Counted from the first letter of the stretch, positions 10,282 through 19,740 are shown. The stretch: DNA of 64,000 bases from CAVYPR01 sp963770505 (GCA_963770505.1 CAVYPR010000006.1:806001-870000); one strand, 5' to 3'. The notes: generated by a model from the letters alone, not told the origin. Translations and numbers: made by a program.

Positions 10282-11373
10282 TCAGGTCGTGGCCAGATAC
10301 GGGCCCGAGGAATCGAAACCCAGGCGGGCGAGCGCGGTTGAGCGCGGGGACTTGCCGTCGACCGAGCGCGACGGGTTGTAGACCAACCAATCAGCCGGTC
10401 CGGCGACGAACACCGACTCCTCACCCGGGCCCTGGCCCTGCCGGTTGCTGGAGAGAAGGGGCCGCGTCGCCTCGTTGGTGCACGGGCCCTGGGGGCCGGC
10501 GCAGGCGGCGTCACCAATGGCGTAGTCGGAGGAGAAGAAGCCGCCTCCGCCCGAGTAGAAGAGCCAGTACCGGCCTCGTGCGAACACCAGATCGGGGGCT
10601 TCGACCAGACCCTGCTGCCAGACGAGGCTCGGTCCGTAGATGTCCGAAGGCCGTCCAACGAGCTCCGTTCCCGTCGGGCTGAGGCGCTGCGACCAAATCT
10701 GCGACCGGCCGTCGTCGGGACGGGAGTTGTTGTCGGACTTCCAGATCATGAAGGCCACCCCGTCGGGTGTCGTGAACACCCGAGGGTCGATCGAACCGCC
10801 ACTGTCCCTCTGGCAGATGAACGGCTGGGGGGCGGCGAGGTACGGTCCCGACGGCGAGCTCGAGGTGGCGTCACCGATGCAGTGCATCGCTGGGCTGGTC
10901 CCGGCTACCCCGGCCGAGAAGTAGAGGATCCAACCGTCGGCAAAGTGATGGGCCTCGGGGGCCCACGTGGCCCCGGCGGCGGCCCAGTCCGGCAGAACCG
11001 GCAGGGCGTCGGTGACCGGTCCCCAAGGTCTTTCCCCCACCTTGGTCTGAACCGGGACGTTGAGGTCGGGCAGCGGCTCGGTCCAAAAGAAGGCGTAGGA
11101 GCCGGCGCCCGTCGACACGAGCAACGGATCTCCCCGGTCGATCCATAGAGTGGGGAAGACCACGCCGGGCTCCGCCAAGTGCGCGCCCCGCACCGGCGGC
11201 GGCATCGTGAGGGCGGAGACGGACTCGGTGGGACGCAGCTCTGCCGCGTTCGAGAGCGGCGTCGCCTGTCCCACGATCAGGCCGACGACAAAGGTTGCGG
11301 CGAGCACCGCCGGAGCCAGCGGTGAACCCAATCGCCACCACTTCGCCTGCGGGTAATCGGACCGCACCGACAT
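10282..11373 (-). CDS. Secreted/anchored glycoside hydrolase family 43-like protein
   Basis: 363 residues from ATG 11373. A hydrophobic segment near residues 15-35 (APAVLAATFVVGLIVGQ) acts as signal or anchor. The rest is a five-bladed propeller of the GH43 type: TWAPEAHHFADGWILYFS, GSIDPRVF (the IDP motif that holds the pKa-tuning Asp) and VEAPDLVFARGRYWLFYSGG (the EAPDL Glu is the expected general acid). Members cleave arabinan or xylan side chains. The full inverting triad was not proven here because the first Asp is ambiguous. Base composition is slightly less GC-extreme than its neighbours. Confidence 0.75.
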   Translation of the reverse strand: MSVRSDYPQAKWWRLGSPLAPAVLAATFVVGLIVGQATPLSNAAELRPTESVSALTMPPPVRGAHLAEPGVVFPTLWIDRGDPLLVSTGAGSYAFFWTEPLPDLNVPVQTKVGERPWGPVTDALPVLPDWAAAGATWAPEAHHFADGWILYFSAGVAGTSPAMHCIGDATSSSPSGPYLAAPQPFICQRDSGGSIDPRVFTTPDGVAFMIWKSDNNSRPDDGRSQIWSQRLSPTGTELVGRPSDIYGPSLVWQQGLVEAPDLVFARGRYWLFYSGGGGFFSSDYAIGDAACAGPQGPCTNEATRPLLSSNRQGQGPGEESVFVAGPADWLVYNPSRSVDGKSPRSTALARLGFDSSGPYLATT

Positions 11374-11510
11374 GCAACAGGAGAACGGGTCTCGTGCGGT
11401 TTTCTTGCGCAGCGGTGTCCGCTGCTCGTCTCCGGTGCCAGCACCGCACGCCATGTGGGGCCGCCAGAGGTGGCCGCAGGGCCGGTCCCAGGGTGCTGCC
11501 ACCTTCGAAA

Positions 11511-11540
11511 TCGGAAAACTCCCTGCTCACGTAGGGAGTT
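11511..11540 (-). terminator. Rho-independent terminator of tRNA-Arg
   Basis: Directly downstream of the tRNA on the minus strand, a perfect 8-bp stem (AACTCCCT / AGGGAGTT, 8-base loop, 11517-11540) is followed by TTTT. It lies eight bases beyond the tRNA 3' end. Confidence 0.75.
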
Positions 11541-11547
11541 CGTCCAG

Positions 11548-11621
11548 CGCGCTCGGAGGGATTCGAACCCCCAACCTTCTGATCCGTAGTCAGATGCTCT
11601 AATCCGTTGAGCTACGAGCGC
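11548..11621 (-). tRNA. tRNA-Arg (anticodon ACG)
   Basis: The minus strand folds as a tRNA: acceptor GCGCTCG/CGAGCGC, D arm with TAGCTCAA, anticodon stem TCTGA/TCAGA with loop CTACGGA giving anticodon ACG, and T arm with GGGTTCGAATCCC. CCA is not encoded. The A34 would be deaminated to inosine to read CGN codons. Confidence 0.95.
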
Positions 11622-11784
11622 AGGTACTGTCCGTCGAGCCACCCAATCTATCGCTGCCGGGAGACCTCCCGTCCCGGCCTGCCCGCCTGGTCACGAACCC
11701 CGGACCCCCTCCCGGCATTCCCTTGTCTAGGGTTCCCGGCAGGCTCACCGGTTCACAGGCGGGTGCGACCGAGAGGAGAGGCCA

Positions 11785-14121
11785 GTGGGCGATCGGAACA
11801 GGGGTAGGGCGCTGCTGGCCGGGCTGCTGGCCGTGGGCGCCATGGGCGCATCGCTGCCGGCCCTCGCCGGTGCGCCCGCGGCGGCCAGCGACGCCGCCGT
11901 TCCGGCCACCACTGCAGCTGCGCCGTTCAGCGGCCACGGCTCGATCGACGAGGCCTACGTCCTGGATGCCACGCCCGGGGAACGGCTGCTTCTCGTCAAC
12001 CACGCCGGGCAGGAGGTCGGAAGCGGGACGGCGGACCACCTGGGCAGCCTCATCTTCCGCACAATCACGCCCGGGACCGGCTACGACGTTCGCGCCGTCC
12101 ACGGCACCACCGTCTACGGGACCAAGCCCTTCGAGGTGCTCAGCACCAAGAGCACGCCGGCGGCGAGCTTCTATGCCGACCAGCACCTGCATGCAGGCTT
12201 GAACTACATCACCATGCGCGACGGCGTGAAGCTTGCCGCCACCGTGCGGCTCCCACCGGGCAAGACCCTGACAGACGGGCCCTTCCCGACGGTGATCGAG
12301 GACTCGGGGTATCCCATCGCCGGACCGGACAGTCTGATCACATCGATCCTCCACCCGAACACACCCAAGATCACAAAGACACTTCTGCCGACAACGGCCA
12401 CGGCCGTCGGTTCGATCATTGCCCCGTTGGTCGGCTTCGCCACGGTCAGCCTGCAGATGCGGGGCACGGGGTGCTCGGGCGGTGCCTTCGACCTGTTCGG
12501 TCTGCCCAGCACCTACGACGGCTACGACGCCGTGCAGATCGTCGGCAGCCAGCCCTGGGTACGACACCACAAGGTCGGCCTCGTGGGGATCTCGTTCTCG
12601 GGCATCTCCCAGCTCTTCATCGCCGGCACCGACCCGCCGGACCTGGCGGCCGCCCTCCCTCTGTCGGTCACCAACGACCTCTACACAACCGGGTTCCCCG
12701 GCGGGATCTTCAACGACGGCTTCGCCGCCAGCTGGATCGCCGAACGGGTGGCGGCGGCCAAGCCGGCGCCGACAGGCGGGGAGAAGTATGCCCAGGCGCT
12801 CATCAAGCAGGGCACACAGCAGTGCCTGGCCAACCAGAAGCTCCGCCTCCAGACCCAAAATGTCGAGACCTTGTTGAAGGAGAGCAACTACCGCACCCCC
12901 GCCCTCTACGACCAGCGCTCGCCCGAAGCCTGGGCTCAGCACATCAAGGTGCCGGTCTACATCGCCGGTGCTCTCGAGGACGAGCAGACCGGGCCGCAGT
13001 GGCCGGCCATCATCTCCGCGCTGAGCCACGACCCCCAGGTGTACGCCACCGTGATCAACGGCACCCACGCCGACTCGCTGGGACCGGCGATCCTCAGCCG
13101 CTGGCTCGAGTTCATGGACATCTACGTGGCCGGTGAGGTGCCCAAGGCAACACCGACCGTGACCGCGCTGTCCGGCAGCCTCTACCAACTCCTGGCCAGC
13201 GCCCCGTCCGAGCCGTTCCCGGCCGTCCGGTTCACGACAGCGCCGAGCCTGGCCGCCGCCAAGGCGGACTTCGAGAAGCAGACGCCCCGGGTCAGGGTGC
13301 TCTTCGACAACGGCGGCGGCTCTGCTGGCCCAGGTGCGCTCCAACCCGAGTGGGAGGCCGACTTCACGGCCTGGCCGCCGCCCAAGGCCGTCGCCACCAC
13401 CTTCGACCTCGGCCCGGGCGGGACCCTTTCTTCGAGCAAGCCCGCCGGCGAGAGCACCGTGTCGTTCAAGCCCAACCCGACAGCCCGTCCGGCCGTTGAC
13501 CTGGCCTCGACACAGAACGTTTGGGCGCCGCTCCCCCCTTACAACTGGACTCCGATCACCGGCACCAACGGAGTCGGATTCATCTCGCCCGTGTTGAAGA
13601 CAAACGTGGTGGTGGTCGGTCCGGCCAGCCTGAACTTGATGCTCAAGTCGACGGCCGCCGACACCGACCTCCAGGCCACGGTCTCCGAGGTGCTCCCCGA
13701 CGGCAAGGAGATGTACGTGACGTCGGGCTTCTTGCGAGCCGATGACCGGGCCCTCGACGCAGCCACCTCGACCGCCACGCACCCGGTCCCCACCTTCCTG
13801 GCGTCGACAGCGAGCCCGTTGCCCAAGGACAAGTTCACCCTGGTGCGGATCCCGATCGACCCGATCGGCTTCGCCTTCCGGGCGGGGTCGCGCATCCGTA
13901 TCACGGTCGAAGCCCCCGGCGGCACACGTCCTGAATGGGCGTTCGACACCCTGCACACCGGTGGCGACGTCACCGACACCGTCCAGCTGGGTGGGTCCCA
14001 GCCGTCGACCGTGGTGCTCTCGGTCGTGCCCGGCATTACCCCGCCCGACCCCCAACCGGCCTGCCCGTCGCTGCGGGGCGAGCCCTGCCGCACCTACGTC
14101 CCGGCCGGCAACGGCGGGTAG
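11785..14121 (+). CDS. Secreted S15/CocE-family alpha/beta hydrolase
   Basis: 778 residues starting at GTG 11785 with GAGGAGAG upstream and a signal peptide at about 1-35 (LLAGLLAVGAMGASLPALAGA). The peptidase S15 (X-Pro dipeptidyl-peptidase/CocE/NonD) domain follows. The nucleophile elbow GISFSG puts Ser at about 270; LQMRGTGCSGGAFDLFG upstream is typical. Asp is expected within the block around VYIAGALEDEQTG, and His within INGTHADS. A C-terminal jelly-roll (XPP C-terminal domain) runs from about 530 to the end with FRAGSRIRITVEAPGG. These enzymes hydrolyse acyl, ester or X-Pro substrates outside the cell; the actual substrate is not evident. Confidence 0.85.
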   Translation: MGDRNRGRALLAGLLAVGAMGASLPALAGAPAAASDAAVPATTAAAPFSGHGSIDEAYVLDATPGERLLLVNHAGQEVGSGTADHLGSLIFRTITPGTGYDVRAVHGTTVYGTKPFEVLSTKSTPAASFYADQHLHAGLNYITMRDGVKLAATVRLPPGKTLTDGPFPTVIEDSGYPIAGPDSLITSILHPNTPKITKTLLPTTATAVGSIIAPLVGFATVSLQMRGTGCSGGAFDLFGLPSTYDGYDAVQIVGSQPWVRHHKVGLVGISFSGISQLFIAGTDPPDLAAALPLSVTNDLYTTGFPGGIFNDGFAASWIAERVAAAKPAPTGGEKYAQALIKQGTQQCLANQKLRLQTQNVETLLKESNYRTPALYDQRSPEAWAQHIKVPVYIAGALEDEQTGPQWPAIISALSHDPQVYATVINGTHADSLGPAILSRWLEFMDIYVAGEVPKATPTVTALSGSLYQLLASAPSEPFPAVRFTTAPSLAAAKADFEKQTPRVRVLFDNGGGSAGPGALQPEWEADFTAWPPPKAVATTFDLGPGGTLSSSKPAGESTVSFKPNPTARPAVDLASTQNVWAPLPPYNWTPITGTNGVGFISPVLKTNVVVVGPASLNLMLKSTAADTDLQATVSEVLPDGKEMYVTSGFLRADDRALDAATSTATHPVPTFLASTASPLPKDKFTLVRIPIDPIGFAFRAGSRIRITVEAPGGTRPEWAFDTLHTGGDVTDTVQLGGSQPSTVVLSVVPGITPPDPQPACPSLRGEPCRTYVPAGNGG

Positions 14122-14140
14122 CCGCCACTGCGGCCCTCGG

Positions 14141-14154
14141 TTACCCTGGGGTAA
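14141..14154. promoter_or_regulatory. Perfect inverted repeat upstream of amidohydrolase
   Basis: TTACCC-TG-GGGTAA, a perfect 14-base palindrome 28 bases before the amidohydrolase ATG and 20 bases after the previous stop. It could be an operator for an unidentified regulator. The short arms and absence of a T-run argue against a terminator. Confidence 0.4.
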
Positions 14155-14182
14155 GCTACCGGCACGAGGCGGGAGGGCGGCC

Positions 14183-15331
14183 ATGGCTGCGACGATCATC
14201 GACGCCGATCAGCACCTGTTCGAGACGAGGACGACCTGGTCCGACCACATCGACCCCGGACGACGCGAGGACGCCCTCTCTATCGCCGACGACGACCACG
14301 GCTGGCCGTGGGTCACGTGGCGCGGTGAGCGGCTCTGCCCGGTCGAGGTCCAGTACCCCGGCCGCCCCGAGCAGGTGGGCGACAACCGGCTGCGCATGGA
14401 ACGCGGCGAGTCGGCCCCGGCCAGCTACGAGGAACTGCTGCCGCCCGGCTACGCCTCGCCGACGGCCCGGCTGGCCGAACTCGACCGGTTCGGCCTCGGT
14501 GCGGCCTTCCTCTTCCCCAACTTCGGCCTCATGTGGGAGCAGAAGCTGTCATCGGACCCCGCGGCGCTGGCGGCCAACCTCACCGCCTACAACCGCTGGG
14601 CGGCCACCGCCACCGAGGACGGCAGGGGCCGCCTCCACGCCGTGGCCCACCTCAACCTGACCGACACCGACTGGGCGGTCGGGGAGATCGGGCGACTGGC
14701 GAGGTCCGGCATCCGGCTGGCCATGGTGGCGCCGGCGCCGGTCAACGGGAGGTCGCTCTCCCAACCGGCCTTGGACCCGGTGTGGGCCGCTTTCTGCGAG
14801 CACGGCGTCGCCCCCGTCTTCCACGTGGCCAGCTTCGAGAGCCCGCTCCACCCCGCCTGGTACGACGGGGACCCCGCCCCCGACGACCGCCTGCTCGACT
14901 CGGTCTTCTTGTGGGCGGCCCCGGCGGTGGCCCTGGCCAACCTCATCTTGAACGGCACCCTGGAGCGGTTCCCCGACCTGCGCATCGGCGTGGTCGAGCT
15001 CACCGCCGGCTGGGTGCCCACCTTCCTCCTCCACATCGACGGGGCCTCGGACTTCTACGCCCTGCGCCACGGCGCCCCCTACCGCCAGCTCGAACTGCGC
15101 CCCTCGGAGTACTTCCTGCGCCAGGTGCGCGTGGCCGCCCTCCCCTACGAGCAGCCCGGGCGGCTGGTCGAGCAGGTGGGCGAGGACATGTTCATGTTCG
15201 GCAGCGACTGGCCCCACGCAGAAGGGGTGGCCGACCCGGTGGCCGCCGCCACCCGGGGTGCGGGGCGCCTCGAGGGCCGCGCGCTCGACCAGCTGATGGG
15301 CGGCAACGCCGCCTGGCTGCTCGGCCTCTGA
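14183..15331 (+). CDS. Amidohydrolase family (amidohydrolase-2, TIM-barrel) protein
   Basis: 382 residues from ATG 14183, preceded by GGGAGGG. The opening IDADQHLFE supplies the D-x-x-H type metal site, and FHVASFESPLHPAW, the strand IGVVELTAGWVPTFLLH and the terminal FGSDWPHAEG provide the later His and Asp ligands of the ACMSD/uracil-decarboxylase-like branch. Such enzymes are metal-dependent hydrolases or decarboxylases, often in aromatic or terpenoid catabolism. The frame is open 147 codons further upstream, but that extension only shadows the S15 hydrolase gene. Confidence 0.85.
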   Translation: MAATIIDADQHLFETRTTWSDHIDPGRREDALSIADDDHGWPWVTWRGERLCPVEVQYPGRPEQVGDNRLRMERGESAPASYEELLPPGYASPTARLAELDRFGLGAAFLFPNFGLMWEQKLSSDPAALAANLTAYNRWAATATEDGRGRLHAVAHLNLTDTDWAVGEIGRLARSGIRLAMVAPAPVNGRSLSQPALDPVWAAFCEHGVAPVFHVASFESPLHPAWYDGDPAPDDRLLDSVFLWAAPAVALANLILNGTLERFPDLRIGVVELTAGWVPTFLLHIDGASDFYALRHGAPYRQLELRPSEYFLRQVRVAALPYEQPGRLVEQVGEDMFMFGSDWPHAEGVADPVAAATRGAGRLEGRALDQLMGGNAAWLLGL

Positions 15332-15344
15332 CCGGGGAGCCGCC

Positions 15345-16154
15345 TCAGACGCCGAGGTGGCCGGTCTCCCAGAGCTTGATCCCGCCGAGGATGCCGGCCG
15401 TGTTGTCCACCACCGTGGTCTTGTGGCCCACGTGGCCGAGGTCGTCGCGCCGCACCCGGCGGGCATTGCCGCCCCCCATGTAGAGGCGGTCGTAGAAAAA
15501 GAGGCCGTCGAGGAGGGCGGCCGCCTTCTGGACCCGGCGGTTCCACCGCTGGTCGCCGATCTCCTTGCGCGTGCGCTCGCCCAGCTGCTCGTTGTAGGTC
15601 TCGCCCTTGCGGAAGGGCTGGTGGGCGATCTCGAGGTGGGGCAGGAGGGTGCCGTCGAGGAAGATGGCCGTGCCGAACCCGGTGCCCAGGGTGACCACCA
15701 GCTCCAGGCCCTTCCCCGACATCACGGCCAGCCCCTGGACGTCGGCGTCGTTGGCCACCCGGGCCGGCTTGCCGATGGCCGCGGCCAGCGCCCCGGCCAG
15801 GTCGAAGCAGTCCCAGGCCGCCTCCAACCTCGGGTCGACGTGCGTGCCCGGGCCCGATTCGGTCACGAAATGGGGGGCGCTCATGATGAGCCCCTTGCGC
15901 ACCATCCCCGGGAAGCCGGCCGACACCCGGTCGGCCTCGGGCAGGGTCCCGGCCAGTTTGGCCAACGCCGGCACCAGCCCGTTACGGCCGTCGGGGGGCA
16001 TGGGGTAGGTGGTGGCCACCTTGACGCGGTCGGCCACCATGGCCCCGGTGGCGTCGAGCACCGAGGCCTTGAGGCCGGTCCCTCCGATGTCGAAGGACAA
16101 GGTGTAGGGCCGCTGGTGGTCCGTCCCCTCGGTCGTCGGCATCCCCTCAGCCAT
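15345..16154 (-). CDS. ppgK: ROK-family polyphosphate glucokinase
   Basis: About 269 residues; ATG could be at 16181, 16154 or 16142, all before the conserved strand. The phosphate-binding motif FDIGGTGLKASVLD is that of actinobacterial polyphosphate/ATP glucokinase. Other blocks are SAGFPGMVRKG, ARVANDADVQGLAVMSGKG (catalytic Asp in NDAD) and VTLGTGFGTAIF. It phosphorylates glucose with polyphosphate or ATP in the cytoplasm. LEIAHQPF and GETYNEQLG match PpgK rather than other ROK proteins, which normally have a CxCGxxGC zinc motif that is absent here. It converges on the amidohydrolase gene. Confidence 0.85.
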   Translation of the reverse strand: MAEGMPTTEGTDHQRPYTLSFDIGGTGLKASVLDATGAMVADRVKVATTYPMPPDGRNGLVPALAKLAGTLPEADRVSAGFPGMVRKGLIMSAPHFVTESGPGTHVDPRLEAAWDCFDLAGALAAAIGKPARVANDADVQGLAVMSGKGLELVVTLGTGFGTAIFLDGTLLPHLEIAHQPFRKGETYNEQLGERTRKEIGDQRWNRRVQKAAALLDGLFFYDRLYMGGGNARRVRRDDLGHVGHKTTVVDNTAGILGGIKLWETGHLGV

Positions 16155-16205
16155 CGCCCGGCACTGTAACGCCCGCGCCACCGGCGCACGGCTCGGCCGG
16201 GGCGG

Positions 16206-17432
16206 TCAGGCGCGGGCGAGGCGGACCGGCAGGGCGGCCAGGCCGCGCAGCACCACGTTCTCCCGGTAGGTCACCCGGTCGCAGGCCAGCTCCATGGAGC
16301 CGGCCCGCCGCACCAGCTCGCCCAGCGCCACCTGTGCCTCCAGGCGGGCCAGCGGCGCGCCGAGGCAGTGGTGCAGGCCGAAGCCGAAGCCGAGGTGCCG
16401 GTTGTCGGCCCGGCCCAGGTCGAGGCCTTCGGGATCGCTGAAGGCCTCGGGGTCGCGGTTGGCCGACCCGAGCAGGACGACCACGAACTCACCCCGGGCC
16501 AGGCGCACACCGCCGACCGTCATGTCGCCGATGAGGGTCCGGCCGGTGAACTGCACCGGCGAGACGAAGCGCAGCAGCTCCTCGGTGCCGCTGCGGGCGA
16601 GCCCCGGGTCGGCGCGCAGCCGCCCGAGCTGGTCGGGGTGGTCGAGCAGGGCCAGCACGCCCCCGGCGATGAGGTTGACGGTGGTCTCGTGGCCGGCCAC
16701 CAGGAGCAGGATCGCCGTCGACAGCAGCTCCCCCTCCGACAGACTGTCCCCCGCCTCCTCGGCCAGGGCCAGCTGGCTGAGGAGGTCCGGCCCGGGACGG
16801 GCTCGCCGCTCGGCCAGGAGGGCGAAGAAATAGTCGGCGAACGCCGCCACGGCGTCGAAGCGGGCGCGCTGGACCTCCTCGGTCAGGAGGAAGTCGGGGT
16901 CGAGCCCGCGGGCCAGCACGGCCGACCAGCCCTGGAACCGGTCCTGGTCCTCGGCCGGGACGCCGAGCATGTCGCAGATGATGCGGACCGGGAGGGGGTG
17001 GGCGAAGTCGGCCACGGCGTCCATCTCGCCGCGGGCGAGGGCCGCGTCCAGCAACTCGGCCACGATCGACTCGGTGCGCGTCCGCAGCCCCTCGACCATC
17101 CGGGGCGTGAAGGCCTTGGACACCAGGGCCCGCAGCCGGGTGTGGTCCGGCGGGTCCCGGAAGAGGAACGGCCGGTTGTCATGCTCGACGTCGGCCAGTG
17201 CGTTCCGGCGGGCCCTGGTGGCGGCGAACCCCTCGGGGGCGGACGCCGGGTCGACGTTGGTGGCGTCGGAGGACGCCCGGCGGTCGCGCAGCACGGCCAG
17301 GCAGTCGGCGTGCCGGGTCAGCACCCAGAACCCCCTCGGGCTCCGGTGCACCGGGGCCACCCGGCGCAGCTCCTCGTAGAGGGGCCAGGGGTCGTTCACC
17401 ACCCGGGGGTCGCCCGGGTCGTAGGCGGTCAC
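16206..17432 (-). CDS. Cytochrome P450
   Basis: 408 residues from GTG 17432; the open frame further upstream is an antisense shadow of the neighbouring methyltransferase. The I-helix oxygen-binding motif is AGHETTVNL (about 238-246), the K-helix ExxR is in TEELLRFVSPV, and the heme loop FGFGLHHCLGAPLARLE supplies the axial Cys. The length and soluble N-terminus fit a bacterial class I P450 needing ferredoxin and reductase; neither is adjacent. The substrate is unknown. It is divergent from the methyltransferase with 54 bases between starts. Confidence 0.92.
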   Translation of the reverse strand: MTAYDPGDPRVVNDPWPLYEELRRVAPVHRSPRGFWVLTRHADCLAVLRDRRASSDATNVDPASAPEGFAATRARRNALADVEHDNRPFLFRDPPDHTRLRALVSKAFTPRMVEGLRTRTESIVAELLDAALARGEMDAVADFAHPLPVRIICDMLGVPAEDQDRFQGWSAVLARGLDPDFLLTEEVQRARFDAVAAFADYFFALLAERRARPGPDLLSQLALAEEAGDSLSEGELLSTAILLLVAGHETTVNLIAGGVLALLDHPDQLGRLRADPGLARSGTEELLRFVSPVQFTGRTLIGDMTVGGVRLARGEFVVVLLGSANRDPEAFSDPEGLDLGRADNRHLGFGFGLHHCLGAPLARLEAQVALGELVRRAGSMELACDRVTYRENVVLRGLAALPVRLARA

Positions 17433-17486
17433 GACCTCCGAGCGTACCGGCGCGACCCCCGCCCGCCCCTGGGGCAAGCTCTGGGC

Positions 17487-18113
17487 GTGCCCACCCACTG
17501 GGACCGTCCCGACCACGCCGCCGGCTACCTGGCCCGGGCCCACGCCGTTCCCCACCGCGCCGAGGGCGAGGGCGTGCTCGTGGCCGACCTCTCGGGCTGC
17601 CTGCCGGGCCGGCTGCTCGACCTGGGCTGCGGCGACGGGCGGCTGACCGAGCTCCTGCTCTCGGCCTACCCCGGCTCGGCCGCGGTGTGCATGGACTTCT
17701 CCGAGACGATGCTGGCGGCCGCGGCCGGCCGGCTCGACGGAGCCGCCGAGGTGGTCCGCCACGACCTCACCCAGCCGCTGCCGTCGGACGGTCCGGCCGG
17801 CGGGCGGTTCGACGCGGTGGTGTCGTGCTTCGCCCTCCACCACCTCCCCGACGCCCGCAAGCGCTCCCTCCTGGCCGAGGTGGCGGGCCGACTCTCCCCC
17901 GGAGGGGTGGTGGCCAACCTCGACATCGTGGCCAGCCCCACCCCCGCCCTCCACGCCCGCTGGCGCCAGGAGATGGGGACGGACGACGACCCCTCCGACC
18001 AGCTCTGTGACCTGGCCACCCAGCTGGTCTGGCTGGACGAGGCCGGCCTCGACGACGTCGACTGCATCTGGAAGTGGCGGAGCCTCGCCCTCATGCGGGC
18101 CCGGCGGACCTGA
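17487..18113 (+). CDS. Class I SAM-dependent methyltransferase
   Basis: 208 residues from GTG 17487. SAM motif I is LLDLGCGDGRLTELLLSAYPG, the acidic end of strand 2 is CMDFSETML, and motif II-like FDAVVSCFALHHLPD is followed by LLAEVAGRLSPGGVVANLDIV. The C-terminus is short with few substrate clues. Its 3' end overlaps the convergent VirD4-like gene by about 23 bases. Co-regulation with the divergent P450 is possible but not shown. Confidence 0.85.
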   Translation: MPTHWDRPDHAAGYLARAHAVPHRAEGEGVLVADLSGCLPGRLLDLGCGDGRLTELLLSAYPGSAAVCMDFSETMLAAAAGRLDGAAEVVRHDLTQPLPSDGPAGGRFDAVVSCFALHHLPDARKRSLLAEVAGRLSPGGVVANLDIVASPTPALHARWRQEMGTDDDPSDQLCDLATQLVWLDEAGLDDVDCIWKWRSLALMRARRT

Positions 18114-19740
18114 CCCGCGCCCCGCGCCGGCGGCCCGACCCGCCCCGTTCGGCCAGGCGCGGGTCGTCGAACCACGGCCGCAGGGCGAGGCGCGCCGGCG
18201 GGAGGGACCCGTAGACGAGGACCCCGGTCGACGGCGCCAGGCGGCGGAGGGCCTCGGGCGCGAGCAGCGGCCGGCGGACCGGCGAGGTCGTCACCGTCCG
18301 CGCACCGCCGGGATTCTTGGTGACCGAGGGCACCAGCAGCTCCTCCTCGCCCACCAGCTGGCTGGCGTGGTCGAGGGTGCGGGGGTCCGAGGTGCCCGAG
18401 AGGAAGATCTTGGCCCGGTGGTTGTTCACGACGGTGGCCCCCCGCTCGCCGTAGCGGGAGGTGATCTGTGAGAGGTCCTGCCACACCGTGACCAGCTGGA
18501 CCCCGTGACCGGCGCAGGTGGCGGCCAGGCCGTCCAGCTCGGCCAACGGCGCGATGTTGGCGGCCTCGTCGAGCACCACCAGGAGGGGTGGGTCGAGGGG
18601 ATCCCCGGTCCGCCCCGAGCGCTCGAACGCCGCCTCGAGGACCTGCTTGACCAGCGCGCAGAACACGGCCCGCAGCCGTCGCTGGTCGTGGGCCGGGGCG
18701 CAGAGGTAGAGGGTGTTCGAGCCGAGCAGGAGGGCGGCCGGGTCGACGTCCCGTGGGTCGAGGCCCCCGGCCGTGACGTCGGCAGGGGTGACGCCGCCGG
18801 GGCCGGCGGCGGGGTGCTCGAAGGAGGCGGCGAACGGCACGGCCGGCGTGCCGTAGGGCGGGGTCTCCGCCGGGTCCGCGCCCGGGGGCCGGGAGCCCCC
18901 CGCGGCGAACGGCTCGAGCACCGTCTCGGCGGTGGTGTAGACCGAACTGCGCTGCCGGTCGTCGCGCTGCCAGGTGGCCCGCGCCGCCTGCAGGGCTTCG
19001 GGGACACCGGTGGCCTCGAGGATGCCGGCCACCTCGGCCACCTCCTGGGTGTCGACCCATCGGACCACGTCGCCCATGTCGAGCCCGGCCTGGGCCGCGG
19101 CGAACAGGAGCGGGGCCAGCAGCTTGGCCGCGGTGGCGTACCAGAACTCGCCGTCGGCCGTGGTGCCGGGCCCGCGCGTCACCTCGGTGAGATCCGACGC
19201 CACCCGGCGCGCCCCGGACCACGTGGCGCATGCGGGGAGCGGGCTCCACCGGGCGGCCGGCAGCCCGGTGGCACCCCCGGGGTCGAAGCACCAGACCCGC
19301 CCACAGCTCCGCCGCCAGCCCAGGGTGTCGCGCACCAGGTCGGTCTTGACGCTCGCCGCGACGACCGGGCCCTCCCACCCGAGGATGGCCGGCACGGCCA
19401 GGGCCGTCGTCTTCCCGCTCTGGGTGGGTCCCACCACGGCCACCGACTGAGCCGGCTCGCCGGCCAGGACGGTCCTCCCCGGCCTGGCGCCCCGGGTGGC
19501 CAGGGTGCCCAGCACCAGCCGGCCGGGTGGTGCGCCCCGCACCACCAAGGGGGCGAGCTGCCGGCGGGACCCCCACCCCGCCGCGCCGGGATCCGGGGGT
19601 CCCGGCCCCGCCGGCGATGGCCCGGCGCGCCAGGTCCGGCCGCCGGCGCGCCGGGGCGAAGGGCGGTGCCAGGAGGCGGCGGCGGCCACCGCGGCCCCCG
19701 CCAGCGCGAGGCCGGCCCAGGCGGGGTGAGGCAGCGTCAC
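18091..19740 (-). CDS. VirD4/TraG-like type IV secretion coupling ATPase
   Basis: 549 residues from GTG 19740, overlapping the stop of the VirB4-like gene by four bases. An N-terminal hydrophobic helix (about 8-22) anchors it. Walker A GPTQSGKTT is at 104-112, and WCFDPGG, DGEFWYATAAKLLAPLL and LLVVLDEAANIAPLAEL (Walker B with DE) follow. HGVQLVTVWQDLSQITSRYG and KIFLSGTSDPRTLDHAS are hallmarks of TraG/VirD4 coupling proteins, which recruit substrates to the secretion channel. The partner channel genes (DUF6112-, TrbL- and SCO6880-like) are 12 kb away on the same strand. Confidence 0.9.
   Translation of the reverse strand: MTLPHPAWAGLALAGAAVAAAASWHRPSPRRAGGRTWRAGPSPAGPGPPDPGAAGWGSRRQLAPLVVRGAPPGRLVLGTLATRGARPGRTVLAGEPAQSVAVVGPTQSGKTTALAVPAILGWEGPVVAASVKTDLVRDTLGWRRSCGRVWCFDPGGATGLPAARWSPLPACATWSGARRVASDLTEVTRGPGTTADGEFWYATAAKLLAPLLFAAAQAGLDMGDVVRWVDTQEVAEVAGILEATGVPEALQAARATWQRDDRQRSSVYTTAETVLEPFAAGGSRPPGADPAETPPYGTPAVPFAASFEHPAAGPGGVTPADVTAGGLDPRDVDPAALLLGSNTLYLCAPAHDQRRLRAVFCALVKQVLEAAFERSGRTGDPLDPPLLVVLDEAANIAPLAELDGLAATCAGHGVQLVTVWQDLSQITSRYGERGATVVNNHRAKIFLSGTSDPRTLDHASQLVGEEELLVPSVTKNPGGARTVTTSPVRRPLLAPEALRRLAPSTGVLVYGSLPPARLALRPWFDDPRLAERGGSGRRRGARVRSAGPA

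Noticed and set aside
11599..14199. 866-codon minus-strand open frame opposite the S15 hydrolase
   Set aside because: The protein is Gly/Arg/His-rich without any fold pattern; the plus-strand frame has signal peptide and catalytic motifs. High GC leaves antisense frames open.
16206..17954. 174-codon N-terminal extension of the P450
   Set aside because: The extension is antisense to the methyltransferase and has no P450 character; the GTG start fits the known N-terminus length.
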